Positions 46,898 through 58,810 of a DNA stretch of 64,000 bases are shown here, in pieces. The position numbers and the translations under genes were made by a program. The stretch spans positions 568,291,095 through 568,355,094 of the forward strand of contig NC_081405.1 in NCBI RefSeq assembly GCF_030272615.1. The letters are read 5' to 3'. The notes under the pieces were generated by a model. That model searched no databases and was not told the origin of the DNA. It saw nothing but the letters and a program-made list of their open reading frames with translations. Positions within the stretch are counted from its first letter, which is position 1. Each line of letters starts with the position of its first letter. This DNA is from Cryptomeria japonica (Eukaryota > Streptophyta > Pinopsida > Cupressales > Cupressaceae).

Positions 46898-47185
46898 TCA
46901 TCTGGTCGCCTGAATTCCGCAGGGGCTGGCCGCCGGCTCTGCTCTGTTGAGCCCTAAAGGCGACCGAAACACCGGCCTGCCGGAATTACCTGCCAGAAAA
47001 AAATCCTTCATTTGCGAACTAAAATTGAAAATGGCGAGCCTTTCTCGAGGACTCAACCTCAGCAGATCTTCATCCTCCTCTTTAATCTTCACAACTTGAC
47101 TGTGCAAAAGCAGAGCCCCGGGATTCAAACCTTTGTCGGAGGAGGCTTCAAGCGCCTTGGCTTCTACCGCCTTTACATTCGCCAT
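46898..47185 (-). CDS. Small hypothetical protein, 95 aa
   Basis: The ATG at 47185 opens MANVKAVEAKALEASSDKG and the frame ends in TGA at 46898. It contains VVKIKEEDEDLL, LSPRERLAIFNF and a C-terminal SGRPVFRSPLGLNRA segment. There is no signal peptide and no membrane segment; the middle is acidic and helical, the end basic. Base composition is clearly less AT-rich than the flanks, and a good TATA box lies about 95 nt upstream. These points favour a real host gene in an otherwise transposon-filled window. I do not recognise the family. It could also be the first exon of a longer gene or a captured fragment. Confidence 0.5.
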   Translation of the reverse strand: MANVKAVEAKALEASSDKGLNPGALLLHSQVVKIKEEDEDLLRLSPRERLAIFNFSSQMKDFFLAGNSGRPVFRSPLGLNRAEPAASPCGIQATR

Positions 47186-47278
47186 CAAGATACAGCAAAA
47201 TTCCGTCAAATAACGGCAATTTACAGCAACTTACTGCAAGCTGTGATTTGGAGACTACCAGAACCAGAAACAGAACAG

Positions 47279-47289
47279 GCTTATATATG
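47279..47289 (-). promoter_or_regulatory. TATA box of the small gene
   Basis: The minus strand reads CCATATATAAG, a strong plant TATA box, about 95-105 nt before the ATG at 47185. That leaves room for a leader of about 65-70 nt. Confidence 0.5.
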
Positions 47290-47534
47290 GAATGTTTCCA
47301 GAACAGATTCTCAAAGGACAAACTGGATGGAGAAGGGAATAAGCTCTACAGTGCGCATGATTTTCAAGCACTTATTCTTCTATTTCAAGATGACCATTTC
47401 ACACATCTTATATAAACAAACAAATTAAGAAAACGTGAAACGCACCATCGTACTTCAAAGTCGGCAGTTTCCGGGGCATATTTTTTATATTTTGTATTTG
47501 TCGGTAAAAATGGAGATAATGACGAATTCAACCG

Positions 47535-47765
47535 CAGTTTTGATTCCATCACCGGTTTATTTGTCACAAATCTTTGCCTTGTCTCTTAAGTATTTACTCC
47601 GGATAAAGAGAATATCTTGTCGAATATTCTTGCTTTTTCAGTTGTAGGTAGGCGGATCCTCTCGTAGTAGGAATATTAGATGGACTGAGGCGTGACCATG
47701 GAGTGGTTTTTTTTTTTAAATAATTCAATAATTATTAAGTATTAATGTTGTTTAATGTTTTCTCC
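47535..47765. repeat. Upstream block shared with 44740-45015
   Basis: It starts near GGTTTATTTGTCACAAATCT and includes GGAATATTAGATGGACTGAG and AATTCAATAATTATTAAGTA. The other copy is more decayed. In gene orientation it lies 350-580 nt upstream of the small gene. Confidence 0.6.
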
Positions 47766-50700
47766 CTTGAATGATTGTAACCTTACAACTTTTGGAATAT
47801 ATATATATATATGGTTTGAAGTTAGTAAGTTATTGTAAAAATTAAGAGTCTCTTTGGCCATGATTTTGATTTAATTGAATTTGTAATATCAACTATTAAG
47901 GTTTAATATTGGATTATATGTTTTAATGTTTTTATTTTTTAGATTTGTTTTTGATTAAGGAAAAACAATATTTTTTAGATTTGTTTTGATAGTTTAATTT
48001 TTATGTAATAATTAGTATAAAATGATTATTTTAATATAAAAATTGATAAATGACTTGATTTTAACTTGACTTTACTATTATACATTTTAGAGAATTAGTT
48101 CTCATTCTTCACTTTATCCAAACTATTTTCACTACTATGAAACTTACTAGGTTAGGTCTATGAACACATAAATGTCCCTTTCTAATAAGTTGTTATGAGA
48201 CAATAGCATATTCCAAATTACATGCTAATGTGTTGCAAAAAATAAGAAAACTTAATTCTTTATGATCATCTTCGAAGTACATATAGAGAAATACATAGAG
48301 AATTTGTATTACACATCACATCACATAAGATTTTGGCATTAAAATTACGTCAACATTCTATGTATTGCATGATTGTACATTGTCTATAATTAGTGTTCTA
48401 TACATTTGACTCAATAACTAGGGTTTGCCCAACATAAATCATCTTAAACTAGCAAACCCCTAAATGGTGTCTATGAACGGGTCTCACTCTCAAATGTAGG
48501 TTGTATAGATCAAGGTGAACAAGATCGTGACATTAAAATTGATGAAATTCAAATTCACAAACTAACTTCAAATCCATGCTAAGGTTCAACTTCATATACA
48601 TAGTTGTAGAAGAAAATGTGTAGCCATGGAATTGAATTGCGGAAAGGGATGGTAAATTTTCTTGAGGCATTTATCTAACATGTCCCAATTTCTTAACATA
48701 TTGGAAAATTAGTTATTAACATTGGGCTCAACAAGATCTCCATTTACACTAGAGCTAAGAATTATTATTTTATTTATTTAAATTCTATGCATTTATTTCA
48801 CTAGATTAATCAACCCTAGCTCCTTATTCTAGGTTAAATTGTTTATTCATTATAGGTCAATTAATATACTTGAGATATTTATGCGAGGCATATTATTCTC
48901 CCTTACATAAGAAAATTCGTTGTTATCTCATTAACTTTATCAATCTTAGATTCTTATCCTAGATTAGATTGTTTATTCAATGTACAATTATTAATTTATT
49001 TAGGATATTTAATTGAGATGAGTTGTTAAATTCTTTATATTTATTTTGTTTGTGATAATGTCTCTTATAATGTGAGGTCAATACATTTAACAAAAGCTCA
49101 TTCTAATATACTTATGGTAAATTTAAAAAACTTTACAAATTGTATACAAATATATGACGTAATGATAAAGTTCCTAAAAATTTAAACACTAAATACCATG
49201 TCCAAATCACAAAAATGTTCTCATTAATGACCTCACCAACTAAGAAAAAGATACTCTCATCTTTTGTACAAGGCTCACCTAAATAATTGAGAAAAAGATA
49301 CTTTTTCGGTAAACATTGTGACATTAAATCTGTCATTAAATTTCAAAAGAAAAAAAACTTTAATTATTATCAATTTTATAAAATAAATAAACATTGTATA
49401 TCATAATGACTATTCACATCTTTCAAAACCAAAACAAAAAATATGCTAATTAAATATTAACTTAAAAATATTCACCAACATTAAAAAAACAAATTATATA
49501 CACAATATAAATATATTTCAAAATAATTTGTATACTATGATTTAGACTTATTTTTAATCAAATAAAAATTGATTTGATTTGTTTAATGATCCTTAATTTG
49601 TTAATAAATTAAATAGCTCAGAGATTCCACTCCAATTTGATATTTCTTAATAAAAAATCACAACACGTTAAAGAATGAGCTTAGATTACTCTAAATAAAA
49701 TGTATAACCCATACCTAATTACATAAATCTCCTAGTCGGCAGGAGCAATAAAATAAAAATCGGGAGGAGCAATAAAATAAAAAATATATATTTTTTTTAA
49801 GAAGGCATTTTACAAATACTTGACTAAATCAAACGCATTACTTTAGAAAAAGAAAAAGGTAAAGGTATAAATCATATGAGAATCTCCCAACGATGGATAT
49901 AGTGCCCATTTTTCTACACATCATTTTCTTATATGGCATCCAAGGTTATAGATGAGATTATAATATTAATAATTAGTTTGAATGGTCTACGCGTGCAACT
50001 TTAGTTTGATTTCTTTTACTTCTTCCAGAACATCAAAGATCATGATAACGTAATCACGCTAAACTCTCATAGAGACAAGCGAACTCTTTTTCAAAGCACG
50101 TTAACTATCTTAGGTTACATTGAAGGGGTAAACTAAAACTATGGGTTATTTTCACTGAATGGTACTTTATTTGAATATTATAATGTATATATATTTGTTC
50201 TATTTTTATTGGTCAAAAGCGTTTCTTCTACCCTACCTTTCTTGATTGAATTGTTTGTCTCAAAGTGAGAGATAGCCTTGATGAACCACTCTTTCTCCAT
50301 TGGATCAACTCTCATTAAAGTCATTCATGAGCAATCAATCAATTTCATGTTTTTTTTATCTTTAACTTGGACCAATTAACTTAGGCTAATTAATGTTGAT
50401 TTTGTAAGAGTATGATATTTTCAATTAAATATTATTTTAAAAAAGTAGATGTTAAATGGGTAAAGGAATTTAGTTTGATGATTGAAGAAAGAATATTTTT
50501 GGTGAAGATTATGGATTTGAACTATTTTTTATTTATGAATTGTACATCTCTATATATGTTGTCTTAGATTTTGTTCAAGGTATGTCGTTTATATGAGGTA
50601 GAGTCTATATGTTCGAGTTTTTCTTGTACTTGTAAATTTATTCTTTTGGCATGCAGATCTATCTGTGTGATTTTATGCATAGGCTTTCTAATTTGCTAAA

Positions 50701-51690
50701 ATTTAAATTCGTCTCTACCTACTCTTTTGTCTATATTGATGGGATCTATAAAAAGCTTTAGAGGATTATGAAATTTTAGGATTCACATTCTCCTATGTAA
50801 ACCCTCAAAAAATGATCAACTTTATGGTCATGCCAATAAACAACAAATTTCAACCTTGCAAATGCTCTTGGGATGAATACACAAATTATGATCCCTTTTA
50901 GTGTACCAATTTGAAATATTTTTCCAAGTATTACTCCTTAAGATGAGAGAGAATGTTTCAATATAAGAGGATGTAAAATGAATACAAATAAATTTCTTTA
51001 AATACAAATGTTGGAATTAACTAAGATCCAAAAGCACAAATCAACCTTTTACAAGAGAAAAAAATTAGATGCACAATAGTATGGCTACCACATAAATGAA
51101 GGGCAAGTAAATACAATAATCAACCTTGCATAGATAGGCAAGGTAGAGGAGGTGAGAAGGTAGGAATGAAACTTTGGATATCCCCCCAAAGGTGCAGCAC
51201 TTGTGAGATCACTTGACAAGTGTACAAGCAAGTGCCAAGTATGCATGCAATATGAACTAATAGATGAGGACATATGTCTCAACTACATGAGGTGATACAA
51301 AAATATAAAATAGCCTAAGTAAACTTAAATTAAGTGTGAATAGGTCAATCCTAGAAATGAGATGTCCTAACTAGTTATGTAATGATCTTATTTACACTAG
51401 TACCCCCTTTAAGTGCAACTTATGAATTTATGTATATCATGATGATGATGGGTCCTAGCTACAAGCTATGTTAGGTACCCATGTATAATGCAATCTCTCA
51501 TAAAGTAGAGAAAAGGAGAAAAAACCTATGGGAACAAAACTCCTTTCAAAAAGAACAATATCATACACTAAAAATATATAAGAAATGTTCCCCCATAGGA
51601 GAGAAAAGAGAGATTGTGTAGTACACTCTTTATTTATATGATATACATACTATTGTGCATCTATTTTGTTCACTTGTGGAAGGTTATTTT
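47766..51690. other. AT-rich intergenic DNA, nothing recognised
   Basis: There is a short (TA)n run near 47800. No ORF shows codon structure or conserved motifs. It may hold old, unrecognisable repeats. Confidence 0.5.
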
Positions 51691-52015
51691 ATGATTTTTA
51701 ATAAGCAAGAAAACACAGAATAATGGACGTCACAGTGAACAAAGAACTCAGAGTTTATCTTGGGAAAACCCTCCTTCTCGAGGGAGAAAACCTAGCAAGA
51801 AAATATCTCTCTTATATATTAAGTTGAGAAATAATAAGCTTTACAGTACCTGGCCAACCACAAGGCCGAATTGATGTAATGACAATGGCACCACACATGA
51901 TGCAAATACATAGCTAATGAAGAATATCGAACTTCTTCTCAAGTCGATCTGCTTGAACAATATATCCATCTGCTACATATATGAAATTGAACTCTTGTTG
52001 ATGTGTGTACTTGTT
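51691..52015 (-). repeat. Possible LTR remnant
   Basis: On the minus strand the stretch near 51790-51720 contains GGTTTTCTCCCTCGAGAAGG, then GGGTTTTCCCAAGATAAACT, words common near the ends of plant copia LTRs. No partner LTR or internal region is visible. Confidence 0.3.
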
Positions 52016-52021
52016 GAGACA

Positions 52022-52093
52022 TGGACCAACTAGGACTTGAACCTAGGACCTTCCATACATTGTTGGAGTGCTCTACCACTGAGCTACTAGCCC
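52022..52093 (-). pseudogene. tRNA-like sequence 1 (SINE head or tRNA pseudogene)
   Basis: The minus strand gives a 72-nt tRNA shape. It has a 7-bp acceptor with three G-U pairs, a D arm GCTCAGTGGTAGAGC (box A) and a perfect T arm CTAGG/CCTAG around TTCAAGT (box B), then a discriminator A. The anticodon arm does not fold properly (CTCCA against ATGGA). It is therefore not a working tRNA, but the Pol III promoter boxes are intact. Its flanks match those of the copy at 52412-52483. Confidence 0.7.
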
Positions 52094-52226
52094 CTCTTGG
52101 ACCAGTCCATCGTCGGTCTGGGTGTGGCTTATTTCCAACACCAACACCCCCCTTTAAGCCACACCTCTCATGTGATTGAGTCTCCTAGCCTGGACCTGGC
52201 TCATCCTACTGGCCCCTCTTGGACCA
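52094..52226. repeat. Tail sequence repeated after the tRNA-like copies
   Basis: CCCCTCTTGGACCAGTCCAT, then GGTGTGGCTTATTTCCAACA and a C run, recurs near 52091, 52214 and 52482. The unit is probably the body of the same small repeat. Confidence 0.6.
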
Positions 52227-52403
52227 GTCCATCATCAGTCTCGGTGTGTCTTATTTCCAGCACTAACACCCCCCCTTAAGCCACACCTCTCATGTGCTTG
52301 GGGCTGAAGCCAGGTCTAGGCTAGGAGCCCCAAGCACACGGAGGTGTGGCTTAAGGGGAGGTGTTGGTGTTGGAAATAAACCACACCCGGACTGACGATG
52401 GAC
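52227..52403. repeat. Large inverted repeat (about 78-bp arms, 20-nt loop)
   Basis: The left arm 52227-52305 and right arm 52326-52403 are near-perfect reverse complements, around the core CTTAAGCCACACCTC and GAGGTGTGGCTTAAG. It combines two opposed copies of the tail unit. Transcribed, it would make a long hairpin. Confidence 0.85.
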
Positions 52404-52411
52404 ATGAGACA

Positions 52412-52483
52412 TGGACCAGCTAGGACTCAAATCTAGGACCTTCCATATGTTGTTGGAGTGCTCTACCACTGAGCTACTGACCC
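52412..52483 (-). pseudogene. tRNA-like sequence 2
   Basis: This is a second copy of the tRNA-like unit. Box A is intact (GCTCAGTGGTAGAGC). In box B the loop reads TTTGAGT in place of TTCAAGT, with a changed stem base, so it is more decayed than copy 1. Confidence 0.65.
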
Positions 52484-52559
52484 CTCTTGGACCAGTCCAT
52501 CATCGATTTGGGTGTGGCTTATTTCCAACACCAACATTTTATGCTTTTAAATCTTGGCT

Positions 52560-55261
52560 AATTTCAACATACATAATAATTTGTGAAAAGATGTATTTAG
52601 TCATCTCATAATGGTTAGTAGAATGGGCAAGAATCCAAAAAAATTAAATTTTAGAAATTTGGTGGTTAAATCTTGTGTAAGGAGTAAATATTTAATCATG
52701 GATGGAGTAATAAATTTAATCACTATGAGGGAATGGGTAAATTTGGATAATATGTGGATAAATGCACGTGAATGTATGAATATGGGGACACATGATAACT
52801 AAAGGAATGAGCTTAGCTTCATATGAACTTGCTTCATTTTTTATTAAATATTTGTATTGAGAAATCCTCTCAAAATTGAAACCAAACTAAATGGGAAATT
52901 AAATGGATAGGAAAATATCAATACTACTTTTTTACCTTGATGTAGGATAATCCTTAGGTGAAGGAAATTTTGTATCACCCCAAAAAATATGTTTGTTGTA
53001 CGACACATACACTTATCTTTTGTGTCCCATCTTGTTGTGGTAGTTTTTTTGCATGTATAATTATCTTGTGCACTTATGTTGCTGGTGTGTTGGGTAACTA
53101 TAGTGTCCCACACACTCTACGCTCTTTGGTACAATGATTTATTTTTTCACATTCTACCCTCATAAAGTTGCATGCTTTATGTTTGTCACCTTGTTATCCT
53201 TATTTTTTAACTTAGAAATATTTGGTCATTTTTATGAAATTGTATCATAAGTCCTTGTTTTCCCAATGGTACGATGTTATACTTTTCCTTACTTGGTTGT
53301 AGAAGAACATAATGTTTCCTATATTTTTTAATTGATTTTCCATCTCCTTCGGTATACTAAGTCAAGCATTCCAAGAGATCATTTTAATACTTATCAAAAT
53401 TTTCCCAAATTTTTCAAATTTTGAAATGCTCTTGATTGCCCCATATTGACCAAAATATTGATTCCCAAAATCTTTGCAAGCACCAAAAATATTCCTAGCA
53501 CCTTATTTTTAATCAAATGATTGGTTCCTACAACTAAGAAGAAAAAAAGTATAATATTTCCTCTAAGGTTCAAGGTCTTCTATTTAATCAAAATCAAGTT
53601 CCCAAAAACCTCTTTAGTCTTGAAACTATTTTGAAGGACCTTACAAATGTTGAAGCAAATTTTTGGAGCATTAGTTCCTCACAAAGGCAATTTCACCTAT
53701 AGAGGGTTTCACTAAATCGAGTAGTTCCAAGAACCATGCAAGTATCCAATTGCACGCAAATCATCATGCTAGTTGAAGTGACAAACGAAAGAAACTCACA
53801 TACTTTCAATAAATTGAGTATTCTCATCATCTTGATTTCAACTAATGAGTTAGTTCTAAGAACCTTATTAGTTATTTAAGAGAGAGAATTTGTTGAACTA
53901 TAATTGTAAGGGGCAATCATTATCATTTTGGTGGTTCTTGAGCATCTTTTAATGCCAAAATACTTTAAAATATCTTAAGTTGCATGTTTTAGTTTTTTAC
54001 TAGTTCCTAAAATTCTCTTGGGCTCTAAAGTACTTGGTTGGAACCTCTTTGGTTCCCAATCAAGGTATTTTTATCTAAGAGTTTAGAAAATTTCAAGAAA
54101 ATGTAAGTTACAAGTGTAAGAAAGATGTGGAGGCATACATGAGTTAAACACTTTAGTGATTTGGCTAGTTCCTAGAACTCCATTATTGACCTGTATAAAT
54201 TTGCCCCTAAATCTCCTTTAAAGTTGATTCAATATTTCAATGATATTTGAATTAAAATGAACCAATACCAAAACACAAGTTTTATAAGAGTAGTGTACGA
54301 AAGATGTGGTGTAACCTCACAAGGCTATCAAATATTATGTGTTCATTCTAGAGGCTTGAAAATTTATTATTAGAAATATTTTTAAAATTCCAAAAAGAAG
54401 CAACTAATTAGCTATGAGAAAGGCGACTACTTTCTCCCCTATTTTATGCAAAGCATATAATTGAAAATGGTTTTATTTATCTCTAGGCTTGAGTTCTTTT
54501 TAGTTCTTCAAGTTCTCCTCTCAACACAACCATTGTACATAAATTATTAAAAGGCCTTTTGCTTCATTTTTCAAAGAAATTGGAAAAATTCTCCTAAACT
54601 TTGTATCTATTATTCTCCTTTATTTACTATATTTTTGTATGTTTGATTTGTAATCATTCTTCATGTTTTCAAATACTTTTGGTTGCATAGGAAAGGGAAA
54701 AATGTTTTTTTCTCTAATTTAATGGATTGAGAAGAACATTTTATAACCGTGTGCCTATAATTTTTATTTATTATCAATCATTCATGTATATCTAATGTGT
54801 GATTGGTTCCTCTAATTTTCATGATACATTGGAGAGTTAAGCCATCTAGTACTCTCTCTTTCTCAGGGTGTATGCACAAAGAAAAGGAATTTGAACCTTT
54901 GATGGTAGTGCTCTTTTTTTCTCCTTTTCCCTTTGTGCACCTATGGACCAAGATAGAAATATTCTATCATTAATGTCTTTGATTAATTAAGTAGGGAAAG
55001 GACTCTGATCCCTTACGAAAACAAAACAAAAACCAGAAGAGGGACAACACACAACAAACTAAACAATAGAAATAACCCCCTACATCATACACATAATCAA
55101 AACTTATCTATAGTCCACATAAAAAAAAATTGCATAGTACGACCCAAGCAACGAGAGTAATAAATAAAAATAACATAACATAAGTCATGAAGGCCAATAG
55201 TCTTATAGAGAGTAGCAACTAACTCTATATAAACACTACACTTAAGTATAATAAAAGAAAC
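52560..55261. other. AT-rich intergenic DNA, nothing recognised
   Basis: From 53600 to 54230 several phrases like AGTTCCTAAGAACC and GGTTCTTGGAACC-type words recur, which hints at an old repeat. No gene is seen. Confidence 0.45.
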
Positions 55262-55740
55262 AGCATTAATCATTCTTTCCTAAGATCTTGTCCTAGGCAT
55301 CAACCAACTTTTGTATGTTATCTTTTCAGTCGTCCTCCTGCAATGCATAGTCTTATTCATTCCTGTTATCTTTCTGTTTCTTTTTCTTGAGTATCTTAGA
55401 CAACTTGGATTTTCCTAAGACCACTCCCATAACCGAATTTTGCATTATACCTTTAGTTATGTGAATAAGGGAGTTAATGGAATTCACAACTTCATTGTAG
55501 TCTTCTTTAGATTTCTCTTCTCGGGCCTCCAAATCCATAATGCGATGTTGGATCTCTATAATCTAATTCTCCAAGTTGTTGTCTATTTCCTCATTTGTAT
55601 TGTCCAATTCTAGGTTGTATCCCACCTCTACATTATCCTCATCACCCATGCTACTATACTGATCTTTTTAGTAATCTTCTTCTCCCATATCTTCATCAAC
55701 CATTACATTTTCTTTGTCTTCTGCTTCATCACCTCATTCT
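55262..55740 (-). pseudogene. Decayed ORF, acidic then coiled coil
   Basis: One minus-strand frame, with a few stops, reads an acidic segment (DEDNVEVGYNLELDN), then RIMDLEAREEKSKEDYNEVV and VNSINSLIHITKGIM and a lysine-rich end (LSKILKKKKQKDNRNE). The open part is 55538-55353. It is glutamate- and lysine-rich and probably helical. I do not recognise it; it may be the tail of a retroelement gag. Confidence 0.3.
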
Positions 55741-56066
55741 ATTATAACTATCGTAGGTGCTCTTATCATAGATATTATATCATAAATGTTATCATAGTAT
55801 CTTATGACATCTATTATAACTATCATAGATATTCTTACAACATCATACATGTGTCCAACAAACCAAAAATACAAGATTTCAAAGGGGGCGACTAGCTATT
55901 TTGTCCTTTTCCCAAAGTCCAAATAGTAACTGCAACTTCATCTTTATATGGGCTTTTTTACCACCATTGGTAAAATGGTTTCATCCCTTATGGGAAAATT
56001 ATAAATACTGTTAGGGGAACAAATAATACAAGGATTTACAAGGTTGATGGAATCTAAATCCTAACA
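55741..56066 (-). repeat. Copia-3 3' LTR (start) and flank
   Basis: On the minus strand a PPT-like CAAGTGGGAGAA (56078-56067) is followed by TGTTAGGATTTAGATTCCAT from 56066, a typical copia LTR start. The LTR end is not clear. Short TATCATAGAT repeats fill 55760-55850. Confidence 0.55.
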
Positions 56067-57513
56067 TTCTCCCACTTGACATCATACTTTTTAAATTAGA
56101 CCCATAGGAATACAAAAATCCATAAAATTAAGTACAATGATCAAGGCCCATGACCTTCTTACACCAAGAGAATTGATCCAAGGTCATTGGATTTATAAGA
56201 GAATCTACAACATAATCTGAAGTGTCAATCTTTTCAACCAAGACCTTTCTACTCTCAACCATTTCTCACACAAAGTGATACTGTACATCAACATTCTTAC
56301 TTACAAGCATGAGACATAGTATTTTTGGCCAAACATATGCACTCTAACTATCACAACTGATCCTCACCATCCTACAATCAAAACCGATATCATTACCAAG
56401 TCTCTGTAACCATACCACCTCCTTAGAGGCATGTGAAGAAAACATATACTCCACTTCAGTGGTGGATATTGCACTATAAGTTCTCTTACTTCTCCAACTT
56501 ATTGTTCCTCTAAACAAAGTAGACACATTACCACTAGTGGACCTTCGACTATCTTAAGTCACCTACCCAATCTACATCAACAAAACCGTATATGTCTAAC
56601 GACTTGTCCACACCATTAGTACCATGATAAAACAAACAATAGTTAGAAGTACCTTACAAATATCTAAACACCCTTTTTTAAAAATTCCAATGCTCTATAC
56701 AACGGTTAAACATAAACCTTCTTAAAACTCCCATTGCTTGGGCTATATATGGTCTAGTGCAAATCATTGCATACATTGGACTTCCAAAGACAGTAGCATA
56801 AGGAACATTAAATGTCTCTTTAGTATCATCATCAAAATTAGGACACATGTTTAAATCCAACTTAGTACCAATAATAAATGGAATATTTACTGATTTAGAA
56901 TCCTACATTTTCAAACTCAACAAAATGATATCAGCATACTTACTATAACTTAACCAAAGATTTTTGTAAACTTTATCCCTATTGATCTCTATCCCATGAA
57001 TATATCGAGCAACTCCCAAGTCCATATCAAACGTGCCAAAAAGATTAGTTTTGAGATCCCTAATCATTCCCTTATTGTTACCAATAAAACCATGTCATCA
57101 ATATACAAGATAATAATCTTAAAAACACAATGAATCCAAAAAAATTCTCATCAAGATAATTATCACTATCTAATCATCAATAAGCTTAATATAAATATAG
57201 TGATCATCTTCACTTCTAACATAACCCAAATTTAATTCAAAGGAACCAAAACTTTGGTACCATATCTTGGGTGATTGTTTTAGACCATAAAATGACCTTT
57301 TTAAGCTACAAAACAAGTGTTCTTTTCTTTTCACAACAAAACCATTAGGTTGTCACATATGAATCTCCTTGTCAAGATCCCCATGGAAGAAAGCAATTTT
57401 AACATCCATTTGCTCAATATCAAAATCATAAGAAACATTAATAGATAATGATAATCTAATATAGGTTAACTTAGCAACAAGAGAGAAATTTTTATTGAAA
57501 TTAACTCCCTCTC

Positions 57514-58607
57514 GGGTGAGCTCACAATAATGGTTCCCACTTTTTTGCCACTTTTGACAATAAGATGAACACTTTTAAAATAATCTTCAACTTCCGACAA
57601 CTATAACTTTTAAACTATAAAGAATTTGAAGATGATGTAAATTAGTGATTTGTAGCATTTTGTCTCTAGATTCTATATATATATTTTTTTCAAATTTTTT
57701 TGAAGGATTTTTAAAAAAAATTTCCATCTCCCTTGAAAACTAGTTTTTTACAACAAACTACATTTTTTAAGAGTGATGTGCCTCCCAAAACGCATAACAT
57801 TTTTTCTATAAATGATAAAAATTCAATTCTTTCGAATTTTGGTTTGTAACATCAATATCCAGGGCTTGCAGTTGTTTTGATAGTGATATGTTCAATATTT
57901 TTCATTTTATTAAGTTTTGAAGTTCGACTAGTCATAATTTTGACATAGGTTTAAGTTTGAACACATAACTTGTTCTATATTTATCAAAATTCAATATATA
58001 TTTTTTTGTTAGAAAGAAGACATCAATACCTGGGGCTTAGATATTTTTCAGATTTTTTTGAATTAGTTTCCTATTTTTCCCAATGCGTTGAACAAAGAAG
58101 TTCATGTTTGGTGAAAAACCTATGTTTGGTAAAATTAAAAAAAAGAGTTCATAATAAACTCAATATGTAATAATATTATATTCATTGGAAAGCTTTCTTT
58201 GAGGACTGCAATACTACATTTTGGGTTGTCAAGATCATTCCATTTGAGCCTTCAACCAGAGGTTTGAAGGCCAAAAATCTGCAAAAAAAATGTAGAAAGC
58301 TCCAGAGAAGTGTTAAAAAAGGGGTTCGAACGAAAGGGGGTTCGAGCGAACCCCCATTTTTAGGGGAGTTCGAATGAAGGGGGGTTCGATCGAACCCCCC
58401 CAATATAATTGAAAAATGACATAATCAAGCATTAAAGGTGCTTCGCTCAAAAGAGTGGGTTCGAGCGAAGTGAGGGCTTCACTCGAACCCCAAAGGGTAG
58501 TCCATTCGAACACCCCCACTTCGCTCGAACCCCCCCTAAACGAAATTCTCCACTTTCACCAATTTACTTTGTTGGCAAAAGTGGGAACCAGCTTTGTGAG
58601 TTCACCC
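57514..58607. mobile_element. 1,094-bp element with terminal inverted repeats, in copia-3 RT
   Basis: The ends are inverted: GGGTGAGCTCACAATAATGG at 57514, and GGGTGAACTCACAAAGCTGG as the reverse complement of 58607 inward. Both arms continue into TTCCCACTTTT..GCCA. The flanking duplication is short, TCTC (57510-57513 and 58608-58611), or about 7-9 bp if CCCTCTC is counted as target. Removing the element rejoins the copia RT frame. No transposase is seen. The superfamily is uncertain (Mutator-like or other foldback). Confidence 0.75.
58313..58550. repeat. Palindromic GGTTCGAGCGAACC array inside the TIR element
   Basis: About eight variants of GGGGTTCGAGCGAACCCC or its halves occur in both orientations, for example near 58320, 58342, 58384, 58448, 58478, 58500 and 58528. 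Each can fold on itself or pair with its neighbours. Confidence 0.8.
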
Positions 58608-58810
58608 TCTCTCTAGGGGTAGCCCTTGGTAACCAATCTGGCCTTGTACCACTCTCATTGATCATCTGCACCAAACTTCTTAAATACCCACTTGCATCCA
58701 ATGGACTTTCTTCCTTTGGGAAAATTAACAAGATCTTATGTGTCACAACTATCCAATGTGATCATCTCCTCTTGCATGGACGACATCTAAGACTCACTTT
58801 TGTTACAAGA

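Larger units (their letters stand above)
56067..58810 (-). mobile_element. Copia-3: decayed 3' half (RT and RNase H), split by an insertion
   Basis: On the minus strand, 58810-58612 encodes the RT entry (AMQ-type SMQEEMITLD, LVNFPKGRKSIGCKWVFKK, YKARLVTKGY). After the 57514-58607 insert it resumes in the matching frame: REGVNFNKNFSLVAKL, then FDIEQMDVKIAFFHGDL near 57400, KRSFYGLKQSPKIWY near 57290, LYIDDMV near 57100 and RNase H (SAISTTEVEY) at 56526-56344. Many stops and frameshifts make it older than the other copia elements. Confidence 0.78.

Noticed and set aside
52022-52093. Functional tRNA gene
   Set aside because: Acceptor, D and T arms fold, but the anticodon arm mismatches and the loop has the wrong size. 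The unit is repeated with its flanks, as a SINE would be.
58320-58540. tRNA genes suggested by GGTTCGA words
   Set aside because: Only T-arm-like words occur, in both orientations as palindromes. No D arm, anticodon arm or acceptor stem surrounds them.
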